This document shows, piece after piece, positions 7,129 through 14,079 of a DNA stretch of 19,355 nucleotides. The notes under the pieces are model-generated. The model was not told the DNA's origin, made no database searches, and saw only the letters and a list, made by a program, of their open reading frames with translations. How positions within the stretch are numbered: position 1 is the first letter of the stretch; the number at the start of each line of letters is the position of its first letter. Source of the stretch: Dorea sp. CAG:317. Lineage in GTDB: Bacteria > Bacillota > Clostridia > Lachnospirales > Lachnospiraceae. Made by a program: the position numbers and the translations under genes. The DNA lies in the NCBI GenBank assembly GCA_000433535.1, contig FR892680.1:1-19355 (forward strand), given 5' to 3'.

Positions 7129-7138
7129 TCTAATTCTC

Positions 7139-8446
7139 CTATCCTAATACTGCGTCAATAAAATCTTGTCCGCTTGATTTTACAATATCCACCGGCACTT
7201 GTAAAGCATCTTTCACGTCCTGAAGCGTTACATCATCCAGAAAATCCTGCTCTTCAATCCGAAGCATATTGCATGGAAGTAACAATTTCTCTCCTAATGC
7301 CTTCCCCTTTAGCTGACCGATAAGATCCTGTCCGGTAATCAGACCGGATACCGTAATTAACTCCCCGAAGAAATCATTTCGTATTCCATAGACATGAAGC
7401 TTACTTTTCGGATATTTCTCCATGATCCGATCCGCCATCCTCTGGATATAAGGATAAGCAAGGAATCCCGTCGCTATGGAGACTTCACGGTCTCTCTCGT
7501 CTCCATTTAATCTTTCATATCCTTCTTCAAATTCATTCATAAGGAGGCGGAGCATTCCTACACCATTTTCCAGCTGCAAATATCCATCGTAACGCTCTTC
7601 TTCCGGAAGCTCTTCCTCTGCCAGAATATACCACTCATCTCCTCCGTGGATAAAGTGGATTCCGAATTCTTCGTATGCTTTCTTCTGCCATTTGTGGATA
7701 ATGTGAAGAACCTCTTTGGCATCTTCTTTCGTAAATGGAAGAAGGGGATACAATCCGTCTCTGTATTTACTAAGTCCTACCGGCACAACCGATACGCTCT
7801 GAAGCTGCGGTGCATACTTCATCAGATCCCGAATGCTTCTCTCCAGCTCTTCTCCATCGTTAATTCCTTTACAGAGTACGATCTGACCATTCATCGTAAT
7901 GCCGCCCTCATACAGCCTGTCCACCTTCTTCAGCGCCTCTCCCGCAAAACGGTTGTGAAGCATCTTACACCGAAGTTCCGGATTCGTCGTCTGAAACGAT
8001 ACATTGATCGGCTCCAGATGATACCGGACAATCCGGTCAATATCGTGATCACTCATATTGGTAAGCGTCACATAATTCCCCTGAAGGAAAGAAAGCCTGG
8101 AATCATCATCTTTAAAATACAATGTTTCACGCATATCTTTCGGCATCTGATCGATAAAGCAGAAGATACATTTATTCCTGCAGGAACGATACTCATCCAT
8201 CAGTCCCTGTTCAAACTCAATCCCCAGATCTTCCTCGTATTCTTTCTCAATCTCCAGTTCCCACTGTTCTCCGTCCGGCTTCTCAATAAGAACGGTCAGA
8301 TATTCCTCATTTGCAAGAAAATGATAATCAAAAACATCTTCGATCTCCTGATCATTGATCGCAAGAAGCTTGTCTCCTGCAGAAATCTCCAGTTCCTCTG
8401 CGATACTGCCCGGAAGAACATCTTTTATAATATGTGTATGTGTCAT
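7139..8446 (-). CDS. PDZ / radical SAM / DUF512 protein of unknown function
   Basis: A 435-aa member of the DUF512 family (TIGR03279-like), widespread in Clostridia and cyanobacteria. The domains in order are: a PDZ-like module (about 1-70, with LPGSIAEELEISAGDKLLAING-type sequence), an unusual radical SAM region with C89-X3-C93-X2-C96 (CRNKCIFCF) for the [4Fe-4S] cluster, and the C-terminal DUF512 domain (about 230-420). The spacing CX3CX2C is the radical SAM canon, so it should cleave S-adenosylmethionine, but its substrate is not known. It is the first gene of the operon with der; the persistent link to a ribosome-assembly GTPase suggests an RNA- or ribosome-related role, which is inference. 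Start supported by GAGAGGAAA upstream. Confidence 0.93.
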   Translation of the reverse strand: MTHTHIIKDVLPGSIAEELEISAGDKLLAINDQEIEDVFDYHFLANEEYLTVLIEKPDGEQWELEIEKEYEEDLGIEFEQGLMDEYRSCRNKCIFCFIDQMPKDMRETLYFKDDDSRLSFLQGNYVTLTNMSDHDIDRIVRYHLEPINVSFQTTNPELRCKMLHNRFAGEALKKVDRLYEGGITMNGQIVLCKGINDGEELERSIRDLMKYAPQLQSVSVVPVGLSKYRDGLYPLLPFTKEDAKEVLHIIHKWQKKAYEEFGIHFIHGGDEWYILAEEELPEEERYDGYLQLENGVGMLRLLMNEFEEGYERLNGDERDREVSIATGFLAYPYIQRMADRIMEKYPKSKLHVYGIRNDFFGELITVSGLITGQDLIGQLKGKALGEKLLLPCNMLRIEEQDFLDDVTLQDVKDALQVPVDIVKSSGQDFIDAVLG

Positions 8447-8478
8447 AAAAATCTATTTCCTCTCTTTGACTCAACTGC

Positions 8479-8511
8479 TGACTTGAATTGCACTTTGTGC
8501 AATTATTATAC
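8479..8511. repeat. Copy 1 of a 33-bp operator-like direct repeat
   Basis: Identical over 33 bp to 8609-8641. It contains the perfect inverted repeat AATTGCAC-TTT-GTGCAATT (8486-8504). On the minus strand a TATAAT (8505-8510) directly abuts it, so the inverted repeat would cover the transcription start of the DUF512-der operon, though no good -35 is visible for this copy. Placement is that of a repressor operator; the protein is unknown. Confidence 0.75.
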
Positions 8512-8550
8512 TCCGTGCGCAAAAAAGGAAGCGCTCGTTAGAGCATTTAC

Positions 8551-8579
8551 TTTTCAAGCCGGAGATTGTCTGGTATAAT
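8551..8579 (+). promoter_or_regulatory. Possible upstream plus-strand promoter of prs
   Basis: TTTTCA (8551-8556), 17 bp, then TATAAT (8574-8579) preceded by TGG, an extended -10. A transcript from here would start near 8586 and include repeat copy 2 in its leader, where CAAGTCA-TTTA-TGACTTG and the 8-bp stem of the repeat could fold. It lies exactly between the two repeat copies. Confidence 0.5.
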
Positions 8580-8608
8580 CTGCCACACTTGTGACAGCAA
8601 GTCATTTA

Positions 8609-8641
8609 TGACTTGAATTGCACTTTGTGCAATTATTATAC
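8609..8641. repeat. Copy 2 of the 33-bp operator-like direct repeat
   Basis: Exact 33-bp copy of 8479-8511, start-to-start distance 130 bp, with unrelated flanks. On the minus strand TATAAT (8635-8640) has a weak -35 TTGGAC (8659-8664) at 18 bp, so this copy might also be a minus-strand promoter with the inverted repeat at its start site. Confidence 0.75.
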
Positions 8642-8672
8642 CCCACATCTTGAAATTAGTCCAACCTAAACA

Positions 8673-8702
8673 TTGACCTTTTGCTATGATTAATGATATA
8701 AA
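8673..8702 (+). promoter_or_regulatory. Main promoter of prs
   Basis: TTGACC (8673-8678), 18-bp spacer, TATAAA (8697-8702), with a predicted start near 8709 and a 35-nt leader. This is the best plus-strand promoter before prs. The leader is too short to hold a riboswitch. Confidence 0.75.
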
Positions 8703-8743
8703 TAATTATATAGCATTTTAAAATAATAGTTTAGGAGATTGTT

Positions 8744-9916
8744 ATGCCAAACATTAAATTAATGGAATCGGCGCTTCCGGTTGCGCCGCTGAAGATCGCA
8801 GCTTTAGACAGCTGTATCGATCTTGGAAAAAAGGTAAATGACTACATTGTAACATTCAGACAGGATTCACTTAAGAAATATCTGGATTCCCCATTATTTT
8901 CTACGTATAAACAGGACAACTATCTGATTGACTGTCAGTGTCCTCGTTTTGGAAGCGGAGAGGCAAAAGGAATCCTTGGTTCTTCTATCCGCGGAAAAGA
9001 TTTATTTGTCATGGTTGACGTATGTAACCACAGTTTAACTTACACGGTTAACGGACATTTGAATCATATGTCACCGGATGATCATTATCAGGATCTTAAG
9101 CGTGTGATTTCTGCTGCTAACGGAAAGGCTCATCGTGTGAATGTGATCATGCCATTTCTCTATGAAAGCCGACAGCACAAACGTACAAAGAGAGAATCTC
9201 TGGACTGTGCTTTTGCCTTGCAGGAACTGGTCGATATGGGTGTCAGCAATATTATTACTTTTGACGCTCATGATCCACGTGTACAGAATTCTATCCCGCT
9301 TCACGGATTTGACAACTTCAATCCACCTTATCAGTTTATGAAGGCTCTCCTCCGCGCCGAGCCAAATCTTAAAGTGGACAAGGAACACCTTATGATCGTC
9401 AGTCCGGATGAGGGCGCTATGCACCGTGCAGTTTACTTCTCAAACGTTCTCGGTGTGAATATGGGTATGTTCTACAAACGCCGTGACTACTCTACCATCG
9501 TAAATGGAAAGAACCCGATCGTGGCTCACGAATTCCTCGGTGACGATATGCACGGTAAGAATGTAATTGTTATTGATGACATGATCTCTTCCGGTGAAAG
9601 TATGCTGGATGTTGCCAAAAAGATGAAAGACCGCGGAGCAGACCGTGTATTTGTCTGCACAACATTCGGACTTTTCACAGACGGTTTTGAGAAATTTGAT
9701 GAATTTTATGCAAATGGTTACATTGACCGCGTGATCACAACAAACCTTACATATCTTCCGGCTGAAGCTTACGAAAAGCCGTATTTTGTTGTTGCTGATA
9801 TGAGTAAATTCATTGCATTGATCATTGATTCCTTTAACCATGATATTACAATGAGTTCCGTTCTCAATCCAACAGACAAGATTCATCGTCTTCTGGAACG
9901 TTACAAAAACGCTTAA
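8744..9916 (+). CDS. prs: Ribose-phosphate pyrophosphokinase (PRPP synthetase), long divergent form
   Basis: Makes PRPP from ribose-5-phosphate and ATP for nucleotide, histidine, tryptophan and NAD synthesis. The 390-aa protein is about 75 aa longer than classical Prs. The recognisable parts are FGSGEAKGILGSSIRGKDLFV (matching the FPDGE..ESVRG segment), the ATP-loop LYESRQHKRTKRE (about 139-151), DAHDPRVQ (about 173-180, matching DLHAAQIQ), and the PRPP loop VIVIDDMISSGES (about 273-285, against VIVDDIIDTAGT). The SSGES form is unusual. The start is fixed by AGGAG 6 nt before ATG. It is the only clear plus-strand gene, monocistronic, with its own promoter and terminator, divergent from the DUF512-der operon. 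It is PRPP-synthetase-like with good confidence; kinetics or regulation may differ from the classical class. Confidence 0.9.
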   Translation: MPNIKLMESALPVAPLKIAALDSCIDLGKKVNDYIVTFRQDSLKKYLDSPLFSTYKQDNYLIDCQCPRFGSGEAKGILGSSIRGKDLFVMVDVCNHSLTYTVNGHLNHMSPDDHYQDLKRVISAANGKAHRVNVIMPFLYESRQHKRTKRESLDCAFALQELVDMGVSNIITFDAHDPRVQNSIPLHGFDNFNPPYQFMKALLRAEPNLKVDKEHLMIVSPDEGAMHRAVYFSNVLGVNMGMFYKRRDYSTIVNGKNPIVAHEFLGDDMHGKNVIVIDDMISSGESMLDVAKKMKDRGADRVFVCTTFGLFTDGFEKFDEFYANGYIDRVITTNLTYLPAEAYEKPYFVVADMSKFIALIIDSFNHDITMSSVLNPTDKIHRLLERYKNA

Positions 9917-9928
9917 CAATATAAGGAC

Positions 9929-9980
9929 GAAAAAAAGGTGCCTGCAAAGTCATGGGATTGACTTTGCAGGCACTCTTTTG
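9929..9980. terminator. Strong bidirectional terminator between prs and the small gene
   Basis: GTGCCTGCAAAGTCA (9938-9952) pairs perfectly over 15 bp with 9959-9973, with a 6-nt loop. On the plus strand TCTTTTG follows (prs); on the minus strand a run of seven T (9930-9936) follows, so it can also end the small minus-strand transcript starting near 10147. Confidence 0.92.
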
Positions 9981-10032
9981 TTTGTCATACTCTCTGTACC
10001 GTTTATTTGATAACTTCCCTTAAGCTGCCGAA

Positions 10033-10110
10033 CTATTTACGTGTCATATATGTTGTCAAAGCGGTGTCTTCTGTAAGTAATTCTTTTAATACAGAAACTA
10101 ACTTTGCCAT
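10033..10110 (-). CDS. Probable 25-aa small protein or peptide
   Basis: An ATG at 10108-10110 opens a 25-codon frame ending in TAG at 10033-10035. The peptide starts MAKLVSVLKELLTED and ends TYMTRK. Residues 3-12 could form a short amphipathic helix (L, V, V, L, L, L against K, S, K, E); the tail is polar and basic. It has a full set of signals: a promoter (10153-10181), a purine-rich site AAGGAAAGAAGGGAAAAG before the ATG, and on the far side the 15-bp hairpin with seven T. It sits alone between prs and the deacetylase. There is no signal peptide or Cys, so it is not an obvious lantibiotic or autoinducer precursor. I do not recognise it; it could be a small regulatory protein, a leader peptide, or a small RNA that happens to hold an open frame. 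Confidence 0.55.
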   Translation of the reverse strand: MAKLVSVLKELLTEDTALTTYMTRK

Positions 10111-10152
10111 TACTTTTCCCTTCTTTCCTTCAATGATCTTCCATCCGTTAAA

Positions 10153-10181
10153 AGATTAACATTTTGTTTCACCTTTGTAAA
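10153..10181 (-). promoter_or_regulatory. Promoter of the 25-codon gene
   Basis: On the minus strand TTTACA (10176-10181), 17-bp spacer, TAATCT (10153-10158) preceded by TGT (extended -10). Start near 10147 and a leader of about 37 nt. The -35 is overlapped by the small palindrome CCTTT-GT-AAAGG (10172-10183), a possible operator. Confidence 0.6.
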
Positions 10182-10185
10182 GGGT

Positions 10186-10237
10186 AAAAATCAACAAAGA
10201 TAGCATCTGTTTTTTGTCTATTATTTAACGCTTTGTT
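10186..10237 (-). terminator. Weak candidate terminator after the deacetylase gene
   Basis: On the minus strand AACAAAG pairs with CTTTGTT (10231-10237 and 10193-10199) and ATAG with CTAT inside, with an asymmetric 9-nt bulge, followed by GATTTTTACC. The stem is AT-rich and imperfect, so efficiency is doubtful. Confidence 0.3.
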
Positions 10238-10245
10238 TCAGTGAT

Positions 10246-11664
10246 TTAAAAATCCGTATATCTTCCTCCATTTTCCAAAGTAACTCCCTTGGCAGCGGCA
10301 AGCTCCGATACTGTAACAAGCTGATAACCTGCCTCCTGAAGCTTCGGAATTAATTGAAGTGCCGCATCAACGGATTCCGTATGGATATCGTGAAGGAGAA
10401 TGATATCCCCGTCATCAACATTGTTCATTGTAGTCTCGATCGTCTTCTGGGCATTTCTCGTCTTCCAGTCCAGCGTATCAATGTTCCATAGGATCATCGG
10501 CATTCCAACCGTCGACTTCAAAGTATCACTGATTGCCCCGTACGGTGGCCGCATAACGGTTGCTCCCTCTCCTGCTATCTGGGCAATTCCGGCATTTGTC
10601 TTGCCAAGTTCATCTGTAATTCCCGCCACACTTGCCTTGGCAAGATTTTGATGACTGTACGAGTGGTTTCCGAGTTCACAGCCGATCTCTTTCATTTTTT
10701 TCACTACGTCCGGATAACTCGAAACCTTCTGACCCAACATGAAGAACGTAGCATGTGCATTGTATTTTTCAAGCTGCGCCAGCAATTCGCCGGTTCGTTT
10801 TCCCGGTCCATCATCGAAAGTAAGCGCCACCATCGGTTTCTTCGGATCAATACTACTCTCTTTTTTAGACACTAACTCACCCTTTTTATTAAACTCACAT
10901 TCTGCCAACCCGACTTTCTGTTTACCGGTTGCCATCTTGCCGTCCGCCGTAAAATAATACGTCTTCCCTTTTATCTCCTGCCAGCCGATGAGGGCAGCGC
11001 CATTTTCACCCATGTAATATTTTCCATTATCATCCTTTTGCCAGCCGGTCTGCATAACACCTTTTTTGTCAAAGGCATATGTCCCACCGCCGATTTTATG
11101 AATTCCAACAGCTTTATTCCCATCCGCATCAAAATAATACGTCTTTCCTTTGGACACTACAAAATCCTCTGTCACATAGCTTCCGTCATATTTTTTGAAT
11201 TTCTTTCCTTCCCACTGTCCGATCGGGTTCTGTACGACGATCTTGCCTGGTTTTAATGTAAGCTTTACTTTTCTCTTCCACTCACCGTCTAATTTTTTCT
11301 GAATCTCCTTATCAAATACAACCTCTGTTTTATAACTTCCTTCCGCTGTCGGATCTGCTTTCGTCTTGATGGTATAGCCCTTTCCGGCTTCCAGATCCTT
11401 AAAAAAGTCCTCAACTGTATACTTCTTCCTTTTATCTAAGATAATCTTCTTACTGTCCTTCTCCGATAATTTCACTCGAAGCTCCGGCAGTTCTTCCCCT
11501 TGTTTAATTGTAACGACCGACGCCGTAACCGTTGCTTTTGCAATATGATTTATGATTACAAAGGCAAGTGCGCCGACAGCTAAAATTAAAACTGCTGCCA
11601 AGGAAAGAATCAGAAGTCGTCTTTTTCTGTCTTGTCTTGTCTTTTCTTCTTTAATTTTTCCCAT
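10246..11664 (-). CDS. Membrane-anchored polysaccharide deacetylase with cell-wall-binding repeats
   Basis: A 472-aa surface protein. In order: short cytoplasmic basic N-terminus, one membrane segment (about 17-39), an Ig/PASTA-like linker region (about 40-170), four to five choline/glucan-binding type repeats (about 172-268: GKTYYFDADGNKAVG, GTYAFDKKGVMQTGW, KYYMGENGAALIGW, GKTYYFTADGKMATG), then a NodB polysaccharide deacetylase domain. The catalytic motifs are intact: TFDDGPG with D284-D285, NHSYSH with metal histidines H334 and H338, RPPYG (about 372-376) and LLHD (about 423). It probably removes acetyl groups from peptidoglycan or a surface polysaccharide outside the membrane, for instance conferring lysozyme resistance; substrate is inferred from the family only. 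GAGGAG lies about 10 nt before ATG. Monocistronic with its own promoter. Confidence 0.92.
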   Translation of the reverse strand: MGKIKEEKTRQDRKRRLLILSLAAVLILAVGALAFVIINHIAKATVTASVVTIKQGEELPELRVKLSEKDSKKIILDKRKKYTVEDFFKDLEAGKGYTIKTKADPTAEGSYKTEVVFDKEIQKKLDGEWKRKVKLTLKPGKIVVQNPIGQWEGKKFKKYDGSYVTEDFVVSKGKTYYFDADGNKAVGIHKIGGGTYAFDKKGVMQTGWQKDDNGKYYMGENGAALIGWQEIKGKTYYFTADGKMATGKQKVGLAECEFNKKGELVSKKESSIDPKKPMVALTFDDGPGKRTGELLAQLEKYNAHATFFMLGQKVSSYPDVVKKMKEIGCELGNHSYSHQNLAKASVAGITDELGKTNAGIAQIAGEGATVMRPPYGAISDTLKSTVGMPMILWNIDTLDWKTRNAQKTIETTMNNVDDGDIILLHDIHTESVDAALQLIPKLQEAGYQLVTVSELAAAKGVTLENGGRYTDF

Positions 11665-11707
11665 TGCACTTTATCTCCTCTATTGCGATGTCTCAGTATG
11701 CCTTATC

Positions 11708-11736
11708 ATTATAACTTTGTTCGACATATTTCGCAA
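11708..11736 (-). promoter_or_regulatory. Promoter of the deacetylase gene
   Basis: On the minus strand TTGCGA (11731-11736), 17-bp spacer, perfect TATAAT (11708-11713). Start near 11701, leader about 37 nt. It makes the deacetylase independent of the upstream serC-serA genes, for which I see no terminator. Confidence 0.8.
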
Positions 11737-11748
11737 TGAAGATAAATG

Positions 11749-11772
11749 TAAATAATTCTTAAGATTCATTTA
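11749..11772. repeat. AT-rich imperfect palindrome upstream of the deacetylase promoter
   Basis: TAAATAATTCTT / AAGATTCATTTA matches its own complement at 10 of 12 positions per half. It is centred about 60 bp before the predicted start, between the serA stop and the -35. It could be a regulator site; AT-rich chance palindromes are common, so this is weak. Confidence 0.35.
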
Positions 11773-11781
11773 AAAATGCGT

Positions 11782-12945
11782 CTAAGATATTACACGAATT
11801 CGTAATATTTCCTCTACGGTTCCAAGCTCTTTGATCACATTTTCAGAGACTGCAGAGTCAATATCGATCATGGTATATGCATATTTCCCTTTACTTTTGT
11901 TCGTCAGATCCGCAATATTCATATTGTCGTCTGCTAAAATCTTTGTAAACTGTCCGATCATATTCGGTACGTTGTGATGAAGAAGCAAAATTCTTGTATT
12001 ATTTCCGCGAAGTCCCATATCACAGTCCGGATAATTGACGGAATTTTTAATATTTCCATTTTCCAGATAGTTTTTAATCTGACTTGCAGCCATAACTGCA
12101 CAGTTGTCTTCCGACTCTTCTGTAGATGCTCCCAGATGTGGAATTACAATGGCTCCTTTGACACCTGCGATCTGAGGTGTCGGGAAGTCTGTCACATAAT
12201 GCTTCACATGTCCGGATACAAGGGCATCGACCATTGCTTCTTCTTCTACTAACACATTTCTTGCAAAATTCAAAACAACAACACCTTTTTTCATAAGACC
12301 AAGCGCATCTTTATCGATCATGTTCTTCGTGGCATCTGTTGCAGGCACATGAATGGTAATATAATCACAATCTTTATATATTTCATCCACTGTCTTTGCA
12401 TGACGGATACTGCGTGACAATCTCCATGCGGAATCTACAGAGATGTATGGATCGTATCCATAGACTTCCATTCCAAGATGCGTCGCTGCATTTGCCACCA
12501 GCACGCCGATAGCGCCAAGCCCGATCACTCCAAGCTTCTTTCCTTCCAGCTCGCAGCCGGCAAAAGCTTTTTTCGCTTTTTCTGCATCTTTGGCAATATT
12601 TCCGTCTTCCTCATTCTCCTGTACCCAGTTGATTCCACCGATGATATCGCGGGAAGCAAGAAGCATCCCTGCCAGAACCAGCTCTTTTACGCCGTTTGCG
12701 TTAGCCCCGGGCGTATTAAATACAACAATTCCTTCTTCCGCACATTTTTCAAGATGAATATTATTTACTCCTGCTCCTGCTCTCGCAATTGCTTTCAGTT
12801 CTTTGGCAAACTCCATCTCTTTCATATTAGTGCTTCTGACGAGAATGGCATCTGCTTTTTCCGGTTCGCTCACCGGTACATACTCTTCTGTAAATGTTTC
12901 CAATCCCACCTGTGAGATTGGATTCAGGCAATGATATCGATACAT
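11782..12945 (-). CDS. serA: D-3-phosphoglycerate dehydrogenase
   Basis: Oxidises 3-phosphoglycerate to phosphohydroxypyruvate, the first step of serine synthesis. The 387-aa protein has the 2-hydroxyacid dehydrogenase fold with ARAGAGVNNI, the NAD motif GLGAIG, FARN with R229, PHLGAST with H270, and a C-terminal ACT domain (about 315-387) expected to bind serine for feedback control. The segment that usually carries the catalytic glutamate (LDVFxxEP) reads YVTDFPTPQ (250-258) and is about 11 aa shorter between the Arg and His than in E. coli SerA; this matches a shorter SerA subfamily as I recall it, but not the classical one. It starts 2 nt after serC, with GGAG inside the serC end, so translation is probably coupled. 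Last gene of the operon; no terminator is seen after it. Confidence 0.93.
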   Translation of the reverse strand: MYRYHCLNPISQVGLETFTEEYVPVSEPEKADAILVRSTNMKEMEFAKELKAIARAGAGVNNIHLEKCAEEGIVVFNTPGANANGVKELVLAGMLLASRDIIGGINWVQENEEDGNIAKDAEKAKKAFAGCELEGKKLGVIGLGAIGVLVANAATHLGMEVYGYDPYISVDSAWRLSRSIRHAKTVDEIYKDCDYITIHVPATDATKNMIDKDALGLMKKGVVVLNFARNVLVEEEAMVDALVSGHVKHYVTDFPTPQIAGVKGAIVIPHLGASTEESEDNCAVMAASQIKNYLENGNIKNSVNYPDCDMGLRGNNTRILLLHHNVPNMIGQFTKILADDNMNIADLTNKSKGKYAYTMIDIDSAVSENVIKELGTVEEILRIRVIS

Positions 12946-12947
12946 AA

Positions 12948-14030
12948 TTATAAATTCTCCTTCTCAAACTGCTTCATAAATTCCACTAAGGCTTCCACCC
13001 CTTCTATCGGCATGGCATTGTAAATACTTGCTCTCATTCCGCCTACACTTCGATGTCCCTTTAAGTTTTTAAATCCGGCTTTGTCTGCCTCTTTTACAAA
13101 CTTGGCGTCCAGTTCCTGATCTCCTGTGACAAAAGGAACATTCATAAGAGAACGATCTTTTTTGGCAACTGTTCCGTGAAACATCTTGCTTTCGTCCAGA
13201 TAATCATAGAGAAGCTTCGCTTTCTTCTCATTATATTCTTTCATTGCTGTAAGACCACCCTGTCTCTTCAGCCACTGAAAGACTTTTCCGCAAATATAAA
13301 TACCATAAGCAGGCGGTGTGTTATAAAGTGATTTTGCATCCGCATGAGTCTTATATTTCATCATTGTCGGTGTTCCCGCAAGAGTATCCTCTGTAATGAG
13401 ATCCTCCCGGATAATCGCGATCACCACGCCTGCAGGTCCGATATTTTTCTGTACTCCTCCGTAGATCACACCATATTTTGTCACATCTACAGGCTCAGAC
13501 AGAAAGCAGGAAGATACGTCTGCTACAAGTGTCTTTCCCTTTGTATTCGGAAGTTCCTGAAATTTTGTTCCGTAAATCGTATTGTTCTCACAGATATACA
13601 CATAATCGGCATCTTCGGAAACCGGAAGATCGCTGCAGTCCGGAATATAAGAGAACGTCTCGTCTTCTGACGATGCGATCACACGCACCTCTCCATATTT
13701 TCCCGCTTCTTTTGCTGCTTTCTTCGCCCACTGTCCGGTCACAATGTAATCCGCCTTCTGATTCTTCATCAGATTCATTGGAATCATGGCAAATTGCAGA
13801 GATGCACCTCCCTGTAAAAATAACACTTTATAATGATCCGGAATATTCATTAATTCGCGCAGATCTGCCTCTGCTGTATCGATAATCTCCTGGAAGGTCT
13901 GGGATCGGTGACTCATTTCCATTACTGACATGCCACTTCCTCTGTAATCCATCATCTCTTCTGCTGCCTCTCGTAACACCTCTTCCGGCAATACTGCCGG
14001 ACCTGCTGAAAAATTATACACTCTTCCCAT
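12948..14030 (-). CDS. serC: Phosphoserine aminotransferase
   Basis: PLP enzyme converting phosphohydroxypyruvate and glutamate to phosphoserine, the second step of serine synthesis. The 360-aa protein starts MGRVYNFSAGPAVLPEEVL, the classical SerC opening, and has the PLP-lysine region IYGGVQKNIGPAGV and GTPTMMKYKTHADAKSLYNTPP. I chose the ATG at 14028-14030, because GGAGGG (14038-14043) is 7 nt upstream; the ATG 15 nt earlier overlaps that site. It follows ilvB by about 50 nt and is coupled to serA. No clear promoter lies between ilvB and serC, so co-transcription with the branched-chain genes is likely. Confidence 0.97.
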   Translation of the reverse strand: MGRVYNFSAGPAVLPEEVLREAAEEMMDYRGSGMSVMEMSHRSQTFQEIIDTAEADLRELMNIPDHYKVLFLQGGASLQFAMIPMNLMKNQKADYIVTGQWAKKAAKEAGKYGEVRVIASSEDETFSYIPDCSDLPVSEDADYVYICENNTIYGTKFQELPNTKGKTLVADVSSCFLSEPVDVTKYGVIYGGVQKNIGPAGVVIAIIREDLITEDTLAGTPTMMKYKTHADAKSLYNTPPAYGIYICGKVFQWLKRQGGLTAMKEYNEKKAKLLYDYLDESKMFHGTVAKKDRSLMNVPFVTGDQELDAKFVKEADKAGFKNLKGHRSVGGMRASIYNAMPIEGVEALVEFMKQFEKENL

Positions 14031-14037
14031 TTGCTGT

Positions 14038-14043
14038 CCCTCC
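14038..14043 (-). promoter_or_regulatory. Ribosome binding site deciding the serC start
   Basis: GGAGGG, 7 nt before the preferred ATG. It overlaps the alternative upstream ATG (14043-14045), which therefore cannot be the main start. Confidence 0.8.
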
Positions 14044-14079
14044 ATGTTTCTTCAAATTTTATTCTTTCTCTTTCCTATC

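Noticed and set aside
7646..8578. 310-codon plus-strand frame opposite the DUF512 gene
   Set aside because: Lies antisense to a clear radical SAM protein, is rich in Ile/Leu/Phe/Lys from reversed codons, and has no recognisable domain.
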